From Thermosynechococcus sp. NK55a (GTDB lineage Bacteria; Cyanobacteriota; Cyanobacteriia; Thermosynechococcales; Thermosynechococcaceae), in assembly GCF_000505665.1 (NCBI RefSeq), contig NC_023033.1, positions 1,283,713-1,347,712 of the forward strand: DNA of 64,000 nt. The letters run 5' to 3'. Below, piece after piece: positions 10,453-18,628 of this stretch (position 1 is the first letter of the stretch; every line of letters begins with the position of its first letter). Both the position numbers and the translations under genes were made by a program. Under the pieces are notes generated by a model. That model was not told where the DNA came from. It saw only the letters and a program-made list of their open reading frames with translations, and did not search any database.

Positions 10453-10804
10453 CGTCCTCAGGCTCTCCACGCCTCCGTTTTACCTCTTCCAGCACCTCAT
10501 CGGCACTTAACAATTTCATACCTGCCTCAATCGCTCGGATGCGCAGGGACAGGAGTTTCCTGCCTAACGGGGTACGTGGGACAAACACTTCGGTTACTTC
10601 CGGAAATATGATTTCCGTACTTCGGTAGCTCATGTCTTCTTCAGGGAGAGACAACACAAAGTTGATCCAAGGATCGGCTCTGCGATACTTTTCCGTTGGA
10701 AGACTATAGTCAGTCCCTTCCTCGAGGTATTTCGGGGAAAGAACTCCGTAGGTTTTCCTGGCAGCCCAGTCGCTGTTCAATCGTTCCGTCAACGTCGCGC
10801 TCAT
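10433..10804 (-). CDS. Putative antitoxin partner of the PIN protein
   Basis: A 123-residue protein with no domain I can name. The C-terminal part (RIRAIEAGMKLLSADEVLEEVKRRRGE) looks like the helical, charged toxin-binding tail of VapB-type antitoxins. The N-terminal 70 residues, where a DNA-binding fold would sit, are unfamiliar and unusually long. It overlaps TIGR04255 upstream by 4 nt and the PIN gene downstream by 20 nt, so all three are probably translationally coupled. Sampled composition is near 48% GC, like its two cassette neighbours and unlike mod and res. Antitoxin function is inferred from position and size. Confidence 0.6.
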   Translation of the reverse strand: MSATLTERLNSDWAARKTYGVLSPKYLEEGTDYSLPTEKYRRADPWINFVLSLPEEDMSYRSTEIIFPEVTEVFVPRTPLGRKLLSLRIRAIEAGMKLLSADEVLEEVKRRRGEPEDDEADVH

Positions 10805-11571
10805 GACTGCCCCTCCTCGTACTCAGGTTCAAGCTTGGCTATTGTCTCCGGTGTCAATAGGCCGAAAAACATTTTCTTCGACGACAAATGGACATCGTCG
10901 AGGTGACTTTCGACATCAGGCCAAGACTCATTTTCTTTCATGGTCCTGATGGAATCTATATCCAACAGAACTCCGAGCAATCTTCCGGGCTCGCCTGGAA
11001 TGGACGCCTCCGCCGGCGATACGATCTGGATGATATGAATTATGTCGCCTTCTTTGATCTCTGTGCGGAGTTGGACCGGTCGGGTATCGATCTTATATCC
11101 CCCCATTTTGATTTCGAGATTCAGACAACTGAGACTCGGTGGCTGATTCAACTCAATTAGATCAATGTATTTCAAGGAGAAACGCTCCAGCCGATCAATC
11201 AACCCGGTATCGCGGATAATTGTGATTACTGTCCGTATACCTTTGGAGAACGTCTTCCATCCCGAATATGGTCGGCGACAGCTTAGAGAGACGACATGTT
11301 CCCCTATCTGAACCGCCTGGTTCCCACCCTCCAAACGAATCTTGGGAACGTATCTGAGCTTGGGATCATGTTCTACTATGGGCGCCGGAATATCCGCAGA
11401 GGGAAGGCGGACAATGTTAGGGTACTTATTCGGTAAAGCCTGGAACACAAGTCCAGGAAGCAATTCGGCCACAGATGGTTTTCTACCCGTAAATCGGATT
11501 TCCCACACTGCTTCTAGCAGAGGTTCTTTGCGTAATTTTTTCGGTATCTTGTTCGGTATCTTGTTGGCCAT
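10801..11571 (-). CDS. TIGR04255-family protein of unknown function
   Basis: A 256-residue cytoplasmic protein that resembles the sporadically distributed TIGR04255 family: an opening KEPLLEAVWEIRF, a central RLERFSLKYIDLIEL, then alternating strands, at the usual length. No catalytic motif, membrane segment or signal peptide is visible. It starts 10 nt after the mod stop and its stop overlaps the next gene by 4 nt. Family members are, as I recall, scattered and often near mobile or defence genes, but no activity is established. Here it could be an accessory of the restriction system or of the toxin pair. Confidence 0.7.
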   Translation of the reverse strand: MANKIPNKIPKKLRKEPLLEAVWEIRFTGRKPSVAELLPGLVFQALPNKYPNIVRLPSADIPAPIVEHDPKLRYVPKIRLEGGNQAVQIGEHVVSLSCRRPYSGWKTFSKGIRTVITIIRDTGLIDRLERFSLKYIDLIELNQPPSLSCLNLEIKMGGYKIDTRPVQLRTEIKEGDIIHIIQIVSPAEASIPGEPGRLLGVLLDIDSIRTMKENESWPDVESHLDDVHLSSKKMFFGLLTPETIAKLEPEYEEGQS

Positions 11572-11581
11572 GTTTTATCTC

Positions 11582-14383
11582 CTATGAAAGTTCCATCACC
11601 TTCATACTCTCAATCCCCCGGTCGTCCACGATCTTGACCGCGATGCGCTTGTGTTCGCCCGGCTCGAAGGGCAGCGACACCGTGCCGCGGTAGGCTTCGA
11701 TGCGCTCCGCGTCAATCTCGGCCTTGAGGTTGCGCGCCAGCTTCGCCCAGCCCTCGTTCTCGCCTGCCATCGGGAAGAACACCTGGCGTGGATAGAGACT
11801 GCGGCCGTCGTAGTCGGTATCCAGCATCCAGACGGCGATCTTGTCCGCGCCGCCTGATTCGATCTGGCCGGTCTTGGTGTTGTAGTAGTCGAAACCGTGC
11901 ACTTCGACGACATACTTCCCGTCTTTCTCCCTGCGCACCTCCACGTCTGGCTGGCCGATGAGCCAGAAGGATTCGTTGCTGGCGCGCTTCTTCTTGAGGT
12001 CCTCGGTGAGCAAGTCGGCGTTCATCTGCACTTTCAAGAACTGCATGCCGGCAAGTTCCGGCTTCATCTCGTCGATGTCCTTGGCCGCCTCGGGGTCGAA
12101 CTGGAAGGCGGCGAAGACGATGAGCTTGGGCTTGGGCACCAGTGTCTGCGCCTCCTCGATGGCGTGCGCCACCTGGCGCTGTTCCAGCGGTGCGTGCTCG
12201 GGACCGAAAGAGACCACCACGCGCATCGGGTCGTAGGCGGGCGCCGTCTCGCGGACTCGGTCGGCCCCCTCGTCGCTCGGGCGCGTCTCGCCATCCGCGT
12301 GCAGCCAGCGGCAGCCGGGCAGGGGTTCGAGCCGCGCGAAGCGGATGTATTGCCCCGCCTTGCCGCGAATGCCGGTGCGCAAGAGTTCATCGCGCCATTC
12401 GGCCTGGCGCAGCGTCTCGCCGGAACGGGCGATGGAGGTGTCGGCGGGTTGCGGTTTGTCTTCGAGAATCTCCTCCGGCGATTTCACCGCCGGAGCGGGC
12501 ACCGCCTCCACCGTGAACGGCCCGGTCACGCGCACCTTCTTGCGGTCAACGAAGGGCTGGTCGTAGAGCGTCTCCTGCGGGGCGTGCCGGGCGATGGCGG
12601 CGTCAATGTCTGCTCGCCGTTGGGCGAGCAGAGTTTTGAGTTGTGAGTTTTTAGTGTCCAGTTGGGGATCGCTTTTGGCGGCGTCGCGGATGTATTGCTC
12701 CAGCAGGCCAAACTCTGCCTTTTCCAAATGCCGCTGCACCCGCTCTCTCTCTAAAAACTCGAAACTCGAAACTAAAAACTCCTCCAACCTCTTCGCCCAG
12801 CGCGCGTGGATGCCATCGATCTCCGGGTTGTTGGCGATGGACTTGAGCGTGACGTGCGGCACGGTCTTGTATTTGAAGCCGCTGCCCACGCCCTCTTCGG
12901 GATGCGCCAGTTCGTAGTAATCGAAGACGGCGGTCATCAGCCGCTGGCGGGCGAGCGTGAGCGCCACGCGCGAGGTGTCGCAGGTGATCCAGCGCCGACC
13001 CCACTTCTCGGCCACATAGGCCGTCGTGCCGCTGCCGCAGGTGGGATCGAAGACCAGGTCGCCCGGGTCGGTGGTCATCAGGAGGCAGCGTTCGATGACC
13101 TTCGTGCCTGTCTGGACGACATAAAGCTTTTCGACTGCAAACGTGCTTTGAACAGTATCTTCCCACGTCGCCGTAATGCGAACATGTGGAAAATCCGTCG
13201 CGTAACGTTTGTAAACCAGCGTATTTCCTATTCCAAGAAGCCTCCCGATGCTAGCAAGCCGCTGAAGACCCACTAGACTTGTTGTCCAGCCGCGCCCTGC
13301 CCCGCTCGGCTTGTACGTCTTGCCCTCGAAGTCAAAGTCAAATCTCGAAGTATCGCTACCTGTTTGTGAAGTAGTGTTGCCAGCACCGAAAATCCTGTGG
13401 TCGGCTGCAGGTATTTGACCTTCTTTGATTCGATAGTAACTGCCGTCTGCTCTTTCGGCATAGGGATAAGCCGCAGCATCCTCCGCTGCGGTTCGAGGTC
13501 TGTAAAGGGGCCGAAACTTCACACGCTCTCTATCCTTCGCATACCACAGCACGAAGTCGTATGTGGCTGCAAGCAACTGGCTGGTTTGGCCCACGGTCTT
13601 CTTGAATGCGATGACCGCGCAGAAATTCCCCGCCCCAAACACCTCATCCATCAACTCCCGCACGTGATGCACGTTCTCGTCGCTTATTTGCACGAAGATG
13701 CTGCCGCTCTCGGTGAGGAGTTCCCGCGCCAGCAGCAGCCGGTCGCGTAAGTAAGTGAGGTAGGAGTGGATGCCCAGTTCCCAGGTGTCGCGAAACGCCC
13801 GGATCTGCTCCGGCTCGGCGGTCAGGTCTTCGTCCTTGCCGTCCTTCACGTCGCGCTTGTTGACGAAGGGCTGGAAGTTGGAGCCGTACTTGATGCCGTA
13901 GGGCGGGTCAATGTAAATCATCTGCACTTTGCCCGCCATGCCCTCCTTTTCCAGCAGCGAGTTCATCACGAGCAGCGAATCGCCGGCGATCAGGCGGTTC
14001 GACCAGCCGTGGCGGTGCTGGTAGAACTCGATAGCCTCCCGCAGTGGCTCTTTTCTCTCTTCCTCGAACAGTGATAACTGGCCACTAGCCACTGACCACT
14101 GACCACTGTCTTTCCGCACCGCCTCGATGATGGTGCGCGGCTCGATGCGCTCGTGGACGTGCAGCGATACCGTCGGCACTTCGAAGGAGGTGTGCTCGGC
14201 CTTGCCCGCCCAGACCAGTTGCGGGTCCAGGTGCGGGTCGTAGGCGTAGCGCTTTTTCTTCTGCCCGGCGTCCGGGTCGGTCTCTGGCGTCACGAGTCCA
14301 ACCAGCGGGTTGTTCAGGCGCTCTTTGTCGCGATGCTCGTAGGATGCGATGGGGCGGCTGGAGGACTGTTTTTTGCGCGGCAT
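11582..14383 (-). CDS. mod: Type III-like DNA methyltransferase (modification subunit)
   Basis: A 933-residue beta-class adenine/cytosine methyltransferase. Motif IV is DPPYG at 159-163 and motif I is FDPTCGSGT at 445-453, the order typical of this class. The stretch between (about 170-440) probably recognises the target. The C-terminal 380 residues go well beyond a methylase and probably bind the Res subunit. Three tracts of 7-nt repeats are inserted in frame (residues about 92-104, 534-549 and 575-585), all outside the catalytic motifs. First gene of a five-gene operon; high GC (about 68% in a sampled line) and no HIP1 seen. Motifs look intact, so it is probably active. Confidence 0.92.
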   Translation of the reverse strand: MPRKKQSSSRPIASYEHRDKERLNNPLVGLVTPETDPDAGQKKKRYAYDPHLDPQLVWAGKAEHTSFEVPTVSLHVHERIEPRTIIEAVRKDSGQWSVASGQLSLFEEERKEPLREAIEFYQHRHGWSNRLIAGDSLLVMNSLLEKEGMAGKVQMIYIDPPYGIKYGSNFQPFVNKRDVKDGKDEDLTAEPEQIRAFRDTWELGIHSYLTYLRDRLLLARELLTESGSIFVQISDENVHHVRELMDEVFGAGNFCAVIAFKKTVGQTSQLLAATYDFVLWYAKDRERVKFRPLYRPRTAAEDAAAYPYAERADGSYYRIKEGQIPAADHRIFGAGNTTSQTGSDTSRFDFDFEGKTYKPSGAGRGWTTSLVGLQRLASIGRLLGIGNTLVYKRYATDFPHVRITATWEDTVQSTFAVEKLYVVQTGTKVIERCLLMTTDPGDLVFDPTCGSGTTAYVAEKWGRRWITCDTSRVALTLARQRLMTAVFDYYELAHPEEGVGSGFKYKTVPHVTLKSIANNPEIDGIHARWAKRLEEFLVSSFEFLERERVQRHLEKAEFGLLEQYIRDAAKSDPQLDTKNSQLKTLLAQRRADIDAAIARHAPQETLYDQPFVDRKKVRVTGPFTVEAVPAPAVKSPEEILEDKPQPADTSIARSGETLRQAEWRDELLRTGIRGKAGQYIRFARLEPLPGCRWLHADGETRPSDEGADRVRETAPAYDPMRVVVSFGPEHAPLEQRQVAHAIEEAQTLVPKPKLIVFAAFQFDPEAAKDIDEMKPELAGMQFLKVQMNADLLTEDLKKKRASNESFWLIGQPDVEVRREKDGKYVVEVHGFDYYNTKTGQIESGGADKIAVWMLDTDYDGRSLYPRQVFFPMAGENEGWAKLARNLKAEIDAERIEAYRGTVSLPFEPGEHKRIAVKIVDDRGIESMKVMELS
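12631..12665. repeat. Heptanucleotide repeat tract in mod (GAGTTTT type)
   Basis: Five consecutive 7-nt units: gagtttt, gagttgt, gagtttt, tagtgtc, cagttgg. They read in frame within mod as part of LDTKNSQLKTLL. They resemble the short tandemly repeated heptamers (STRR) of cyanobacterial genomes. Confidence 0.75.
12748..12782. repeat. Heptanucleotide repeat tract in mod (AAAACTC type)
   Basis: Five 7-nt units: ctctcta, aaaactc, gaaactc, gaaacta, aaaactc. This is the reverse complement of the tract about 90 bp away. CTAAAAACTC at 12752-12761 and again at 12773-12782 is the exact complement of 12645-12654, so the mod mRNA could fold a 10-bp stem here. Encodes the EEFLVSSFEFLERERV region. Confidence 0.75.
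14081..14108. repeat. Heptanucleotide repeat tract in mod (ACCACTG type)
   Basis: Four 7-nt units: gccacta, gccactg, accactg, accactg. On the coding strand they read CAGTGGT repeats and encode SGQWSVASGQ near residues 92-102 of Mod. The motif is one of the classic cyanobacterial STRR heptamers as I remember them. Confidence 0.8.
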
Positions 14384-14415
14384 ATCGGGGAACAGGCCAG
14401 TAGTATTTTGAGAAA

Positions 14416-14421
14416 ATTGTA
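14416..14421 (-). promoter_or_regulatory. Possible -10 box for the mod operon
   Basis: TACAAT on the minus strand, 33 nt upstream of the mod ATG. No convincing -35 element is seen at the right spacing, so this is only a candidate. Confidence 0.25.
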
Positions 14422-14543
14422 CATGGAACTATAAAGGCTGTGCCGCGATTCTACCCCTGTTGTGGCTCTGACCCCCTCCCTCAATTGATCCGCTGGCTGA
14501 CTTTCGGCTAAGGTTTTGGGAAGTCCCTTGTCAGCGTTGCCCT

Positions 14544-15950
14544 ATGTCTTTCAAGCGGTTGGTGCTTGCCGCCCTCAGTGTTGTGGTGGCTGCCCTGATT
14601 ACGGTGTCCTTGCTAGGCAGCTATTTGGAGCCTCAAACCCAAGGGCAAATCAACCTGTCTCAAACTAATTTGTCACTGCAAGCCCGCGAATGGCAGGGGC
14701 TAGGGGATGCTGACGTTGGCGATCGCCTCCTCGGCGATCTACAAGGAGCGATCAAAGCCTATGAAAGGGTGCTGCAGACCCCCACACCGCAAAACCAACC
14801 GCTGCGTCTGCAATTAGGACTGCTCTATGCTGAAACTGGGCAGGGCGATCGCGCCCTGAAAACCTGGCGATTCCTGATCCAAGAGGGTCAAGGGGCAACC
14901 CGCAGTACAGCAGAAGTACTCCTCAGCCTGTGGTCAGAGCCACCGCAACTGCTCCCAGAGGCGGAACCATTGATTAAAAATACCCTCCACGGCTGGTTTC
15001 GCGATCGCGCCCTCGAACGCCTCTACGAACTGCAACAGCGCTCCGATGCCCTGATGGCCCTGGCCAGTGCCGAACAAAACCGCGCCAAAGCGGCCTTCTA
15101 TCGCCTTGCCCTCCTTGGCGCGACGCCATTGCTAGGAAGTTTGATTGGGATGGTTCTCTGGATTGTCTGGATCTATCAACACCTGCGCCGCCGCCACCAA
15201 GGAAATCCCCTCCCATCCCTAACCCCCGTCACATGGAGCTGGGAAACCCTCTGGGAAGGCATGGTGATCTGGTTTGCCCTCTTTTTTGCCATTAGCCTGA
15301 TGCTGATGCCCTTGGTGCGCACCCTGATCAGTCAGGGGCTGCCGCTGCGTTCCGCTATGGCTCAAACCCTCTATGCATTGGCCAGTTACAGCATCATCAC
15401 GGCGGCAGGCTTGGGCTGGCTCTGGTATTTCCTGCGTCCCTTTGGCAAGCGCCCTTGGCAATGGCTACGCTGGCAGGGAGGGTTAGGGAGAGCGCTGCGT
15501 TGGGGGGTAGGTGGCTATTTTGCCGCGCTTCCCCTAGTGCTGTTGAGTTCACTCGCCAGTCAAGCCCTCCTCAAAAATCAAGGGGGGGGAAATCCGCTGC
15601 TGGAGATTATTTTGCAGAGCCGTGACTATCCAACCTTTGCTCTGCTCTATGTCATGGTGGCACTGATGGCGCCCTTCTTTGAGGAGATTCTCTTTCGGGG
15701 CTTTTTCTTTCGTTCTGTGCAATCCTATCTCCCCCTAGGCACAGCCATGGGCCTCACTGGGGTGTTGTTTGCGATTGCCCACCTCAATTTAGCCGACCTC
15801 TTGCCCCTGACGGTTTTGGGAACAGTGCTCAGCTACATCTACTGGCGATCGCAAAACATTGGTGCGGCAATGATTCTCCACAGCATCTGGAACAGTGGCT
15901 CCTTTTTAGGCTTGCTCCTATTGAGCGGGGGGACGGAAGCGGGGTTCTAA
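14544..15950 (+). CDS. CPBP-family intramembrane metalloprotease with TPR-like N-terminus
   Basis: A 468-residue membrane protein. A single N-terminal membrane segment (about 7-26) is followed by a soluble region of about 150 residues that looks TPR-like (AIKAYERVLQTP, LGLLYAETGQGDRALKTW). The rest has several hydrophobic segments ending in the CPBP/Abi domain. Its catalytic motifs are present: EEILFRG at 380-386, FAIAHL at 409-414 and a third His at 446. These glutamic-type proteases cleave prenylated or other membrane proteins; the cyanobacterial substrate is unknown. Its 3' end overlaps the convergent SDR gene by 33 nt. Confidence 0.9.
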   Translation: MSFKRLVLAALSVVVAALITVSLLGSYLEPQTQGQINLSQTNLSLQAREWQGLGDADVGDRLLGDLQGAIKAYERVLQTPTPQNQPLRLQLGLLYAETGQGDRALKTWRFLIQEGQGATRSTAEVLLSLWSEPPQLLPEAEPLIKNTLHGWFRDRALERLYELQQRSDALMALASAEQNRAKAAFYRLALLGATPLLGSLIGMVLWIVWIYQHLRRRHQGNPLPSLTPVTWSWETLWEGMVIWFALFFAISLMLMPLVRTLISQGLPLRSAMAQTLYALASYSIITAAGLGWLWYFLRPFGKRPWQWLRWQGGLGRALRWGVGGYFAALPLVLLSSLASQALLKNQGGGNPLLEIILQSRDYPTFALLYVMVALMAPFFEEILFRGFFFRSVQSYLPLGTAMGLTGVLFAIAHLNLADLLPLTVLGTVLSYIYWRSQNIGAAMILHSIWNSGSFLGLLLLSGGTEAGF

Positions 15951-16694
15951 CTGCTGCACCAACCACTGGCGGGGCACCAACCGTCCGGCAAGGGCAAGGA
16001 AGCGATTGGCGGGCTGACCGGGAATGACCGTTGCCCCATCGGTTTGCAAGGCAGCAAGGGTTTCGGCAACGACCTGTTCGGGCCTATCCTGCTGGGCAAT
16101 GAGAGCAGGGTTGCGGGTCATATCGGCGCGCTCAAAGAAGTTGGTGGCAGTGGGTCCGGGACAGACGGCCAAAACCCGAATACCCCAGGGTTTGACTTCT
16201 GCCCAGAGGGCTTCGCTAAAGTGGCGGACAAAGGCTTTAGTGGCAGCATAGACGGCAAGGTAGGGAAGGGGCTGAAAGGCGGCAATGGAGCTGACATTAA
16301 TGATGGTTCCTTGACGGCGGGGGCGCATTTCCTGGAGCACGAGATGGGTGAGTTCCACCAGGGCTGTGATGTTCACTTGGAGCATGGCCGTCAATTGCTG
16401 GCGATCGCGATCGCCAAAGGCTCCATAATCGCCAAAACCAGCATTATTGACCAGCACATCCACGGCCAATCCCAAGGATTGAATCTGTCCATAGAGGCGG
16501 CAGGCAGCACCGGGCTCACTCAGATCTTGGGGAATACACAGCACCGATACCTTTTGGCTCAGGCGCGTCTTGAGGGCCTCTAGGGCGTCGCGAGAACGCC
16601 CCGTCAGGATCAAATGGTGCTGGCGATCGGCAAAGGCTTGGGCAAAGGCCTGCCCCAATCCCCCCGTTGCCCCCGTAATCAGTACCGTTGTCAT
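15918..16694 (-). CDS. SDR-family oxidoreductase
   Basis: Short-chain dehydrogenase/reductase of 258 residues. The nucleotide-binding TGATGGLG is at 7-14, NNAG at 83-86, the catalytic Ser at 135 or 136 (NVSS) and YAATK with Tyr149 and Lys153. An Arg at 33 after the second strand (TGRS) suggests NADPH preference. A hydrophobic C-terminus (RFLALAGRLVPRQWLVQQL) is typical of the family with DltE/YqjQ-like members. Substrate unknown. Divergent from the alpha/beta hydrolase with 67 nt between the starts. Confidence 0.92.
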   Translation of the reverse strand: MTTVLITGATGGLGQAFAQAFADRQHHLILTGRSRDALEALKTRLSQKVSVLCIPQDLSEPGAACRLYGQIQSLGLAVDVLVNNAGFGDYGAFGDRDRQQLTAMLQVNITALVELTHLVLQEMRPRRQGTIINVSSIAAFQPLPYLAVYAATKAFVRHFSEALWAEVKPWGIRVLAVCPGPTATNFFERADMTRNPALIAQQDRPEQVVAETLAALQTDGATVIPGQPANRFLALAGRLVPRQWLVQQLEPRFRPPAQ

Positions 16695-16761
16695 AATTGT
16701 TACGAAACGTAAAGATCGCTATCTTAAGAGTAATACACTTTGCAGGAAGGGACTGGGCAAA

Positions 16762-17652
16762 ATGACCTCGACGCTCTCCGCCACAGCAGCTTTTCCCACC
16801 GCAGACTGGACTTGGCGCGGCCATCGCATTCGCTACAGCGTCAATGGCAGTGGTGCCCCAGTGGTCTTGGTTCATGGGTTTGGTGCCTCCATTGGTCACT
16901 GGCGCAAAAATATCCCCGCCCTCACTGCCGCAGGCTACCGTGTCTATGCCCTTGATTTACTGGGCTTTGGTGCATCGGCAAAGCCAGATTTAACCTACAG
17001 CTTGGATCTGTGGGCAGAGCTACTGGCGGATTTTTGGCAAGCCCATATTGGGGAACCGGTGGTTTGGGTCGGCAACTCCATTGGGGGTCTGTTGTGTTTA
17101 ATGATGGCCGCCCGCTATGGCCACACCTGCCGTGGGGTCAGTGTTCTCAACTGTGCCGGCGGACTCAACCACCGTCCCAATGAACTCAACTGGGCACAGA
17201 GTCTGTTTACAGCAATTTTTCGGGCATTGGTGGCCTCCCCGATCATTGGTCATCTCATTTTCCATCAGATTCGACAGCCAGAGCGCATCCGCAAAACCCT
17301 GACCCAAGTCTATGCCAATCCCGAAGCCATCACCGATGAATTGGTGGAGCTGTTGCACCGGCCGGCCATGGATACCGGTGCTAAAGAGGTCTTTGCCCGC
17401 GTCATTTCGGCACCCCCTGGCCCCAAAATTGTTGATTTGCTCCCCCACATTCAAGTGCCAATTCTAGTGCTGTGGGGGGAAGTGGATCCTTGGACCCCCG
17501 TGTCGGGGACAAAGCACTTTGAGGCTCACCAAGACCGCTTAGCCATCCGCATTGAGCGGTTGCCCAATACTGGCCACTGCCCCCATGACGATCGCCCTGA
17601 ACTTGTCAACCCAATTTTAATTGGGTGGCTGCAACAGTTGACTCAAGGCTAG
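16762..17652 (+). CDS. Alpha/beta-fold hydrolase
   Basis: A 296-residue hydrolase. The oxyanion-hole region is VHGFGAS (38-44), the nucleophile elbow GNSIGG carries Ser106, and the triad is completed by Asp242 (GEVDPWTP) and His272 (NTGHCPHDD). I start at ATG 16762, with AGGAAGGG 12-17 nt upstream; the open frame extends further back but only across the divergent SDR gene. Similar enzymes in cyanobacteria are annotated as esterases or haloalkane dehalogenase-like, but no substrate can be read. It ends 5 nt before the convergent ctaB. Confidence 0.9.
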   Translation: MTSTLSATAAFPTADWTWRGHRIRYSVNGSGAPVVLVHGFGASIGHWRKNIPALTAAGYRVYALDLLGFGASAKPDLTYSLDLWAELLADFWQAHIGEPVVWVGNSIGGLLCLMMAARYGHTCRGVSVLNCAGGLNHRPNELNWAQSLFTAIFRALVASPIIGHLIFHQIRQPERIRKTLTQVYANPEAITDELVELLHRPAMDTGAKEVFARVISAPPGPKIVDLLPHIQVPILVLWGEVDPWTPVSGTKHFEAHQDRLAIRIERLPNTGHCPHDDRPELVNPILIGWLQQLTQG

Positions 17653-17657
17653 CTGAG

Positions 17658-18611
17658 TCACCTCAACAGACCCCCAAGGGCATTCAGACTGGCTGATAAG
17701 GGCGGCAGCAGTAGGCGATCGCCCACCATGGCAGCACACAGCAGCATCATATACAGGATGGAAAACTTAAAGAGACTACGGGCGCGTTCCCTATCCTCTG
17801 GGGCTTGGGTCAACTGCCACGCGCCGTAAATAAACCAACTGCCAAGGGCGATCGCCCCCAGACCATAGCCCCAACTCACCACACCACAGGGATAAACTAA
17901 CAGCAAACTGGTGGGCACCAGTGCCAAGGTGTAGAGGAAAATTTGCTGTGCCGTCAGGCGATCGCCCCCCACCACTGGCAACATGGGCACCTGCACACGG
18001 GCATAGTCCTCTTGAATCAACATCGCCAGCGGCCAAAAATGGGGCGGTGTCCAGATAAAGACAATGGCAAACAGGACCCAGGCCGCCCAACTCAGTTCTC
18101 CCGTCACCGCTGCCCAACCCACCAAGGGGGGAATCGCCCCGGCCGCACCGCCAATCACGATATTTTGCGGCGAAGACCGCTTCAGCCAGTGGGTATAGAC
18201 CCCCACATAGACCGCAATTCCGGCCATGGCAAGGCAAGCACTCAGGAGATTGGCAAATACTGCCAAAAGACCAAAGGCCGTGGTTGCCAGCAGTACCGCC
18301 AGAAACACCGCTTCCCAAGGGGCCACCCGCCCTGCCGGCAAAGGCCGATGGCGCGTCCGCTCCATCATTGCATCAATATCACGGTCATAGAGACAGTTGA
18401 TGGTATTGGCTGCCGCCGCCGCACAGGTACCGCTCACAAGGGTGATGAGTAGCAATTGGGGAGCCACCCGACCTTGACCGGCCACCTCCATTGCTGCTGC
18501 AGTGGTAATTAAAAAGAGCAGGATTAACCGCGGTTTTGTGAGCTGGACATAGTCCACCAATTTTGTCGAGAGATCCCCCGTTGAGGAGGAAAGCCTAGCG
18601 AGAAATGTCAT
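17658..18611 (-). CDS. ctaB: Protoheme IX farnesyltransferase (heme O synthase)
   Basis: UbiA-family membrane prenyltransferase that adds farnesyl to heme B to make heme O for cytochrome oxidase. The Mg-diphosphate motif NCLYDRDID is at 72-80 with Asp76 and Asp80, a second acidic cluster is [17 protein letters not shown], and about eight hydrophobic segments are present. I choose ATG 18611 ([12 protein letters not shown]), with GAGG about 8 nt upstream; an earlier in-frame start would run into ctaA. It follows ctaA by 17 nt, giving a heme A operon. 317 residues, normal length. Confidence 0.96.
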   Translation of the reverse strand: MTFLARLSSSTGDLSTKLVDYVQLTKPRLILLFLITTAAAMEVAGQGRVAPQLLLITLVSGTCAAAAANTINCLYDRDIDAMMERTRHRPLPAGRVAPWEAVFLAVLLATTAFGLLAVFANLLSACLAMAGIAVYVGVYTHWLKRSSPQNIVIGGAAGAIPPLVGWAAVTGELSWAAWVLFAIVFIWTPPHFWPLAMLIQEDYARVQVPMLPVVGGDRLTAQQIFLYTLALVPTSLLLVYPCGVVSWGYGLGAIALGSWFIYGAWQLTQAPEDRERARSLFKFSILYMMLLCAAMVGDRLLLPPLSASLNALGGLLR

Positions 18612-18628
18612 GCAGACCTCAGAGATGT

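Noticed and set aside
16700..16745. NtcA-like box in the SDR/hydrolase intergenic region
   Set aside because: GTA is followed eight bases later by TAT, not TAC, so it misses the GTAN8TAC consensus.
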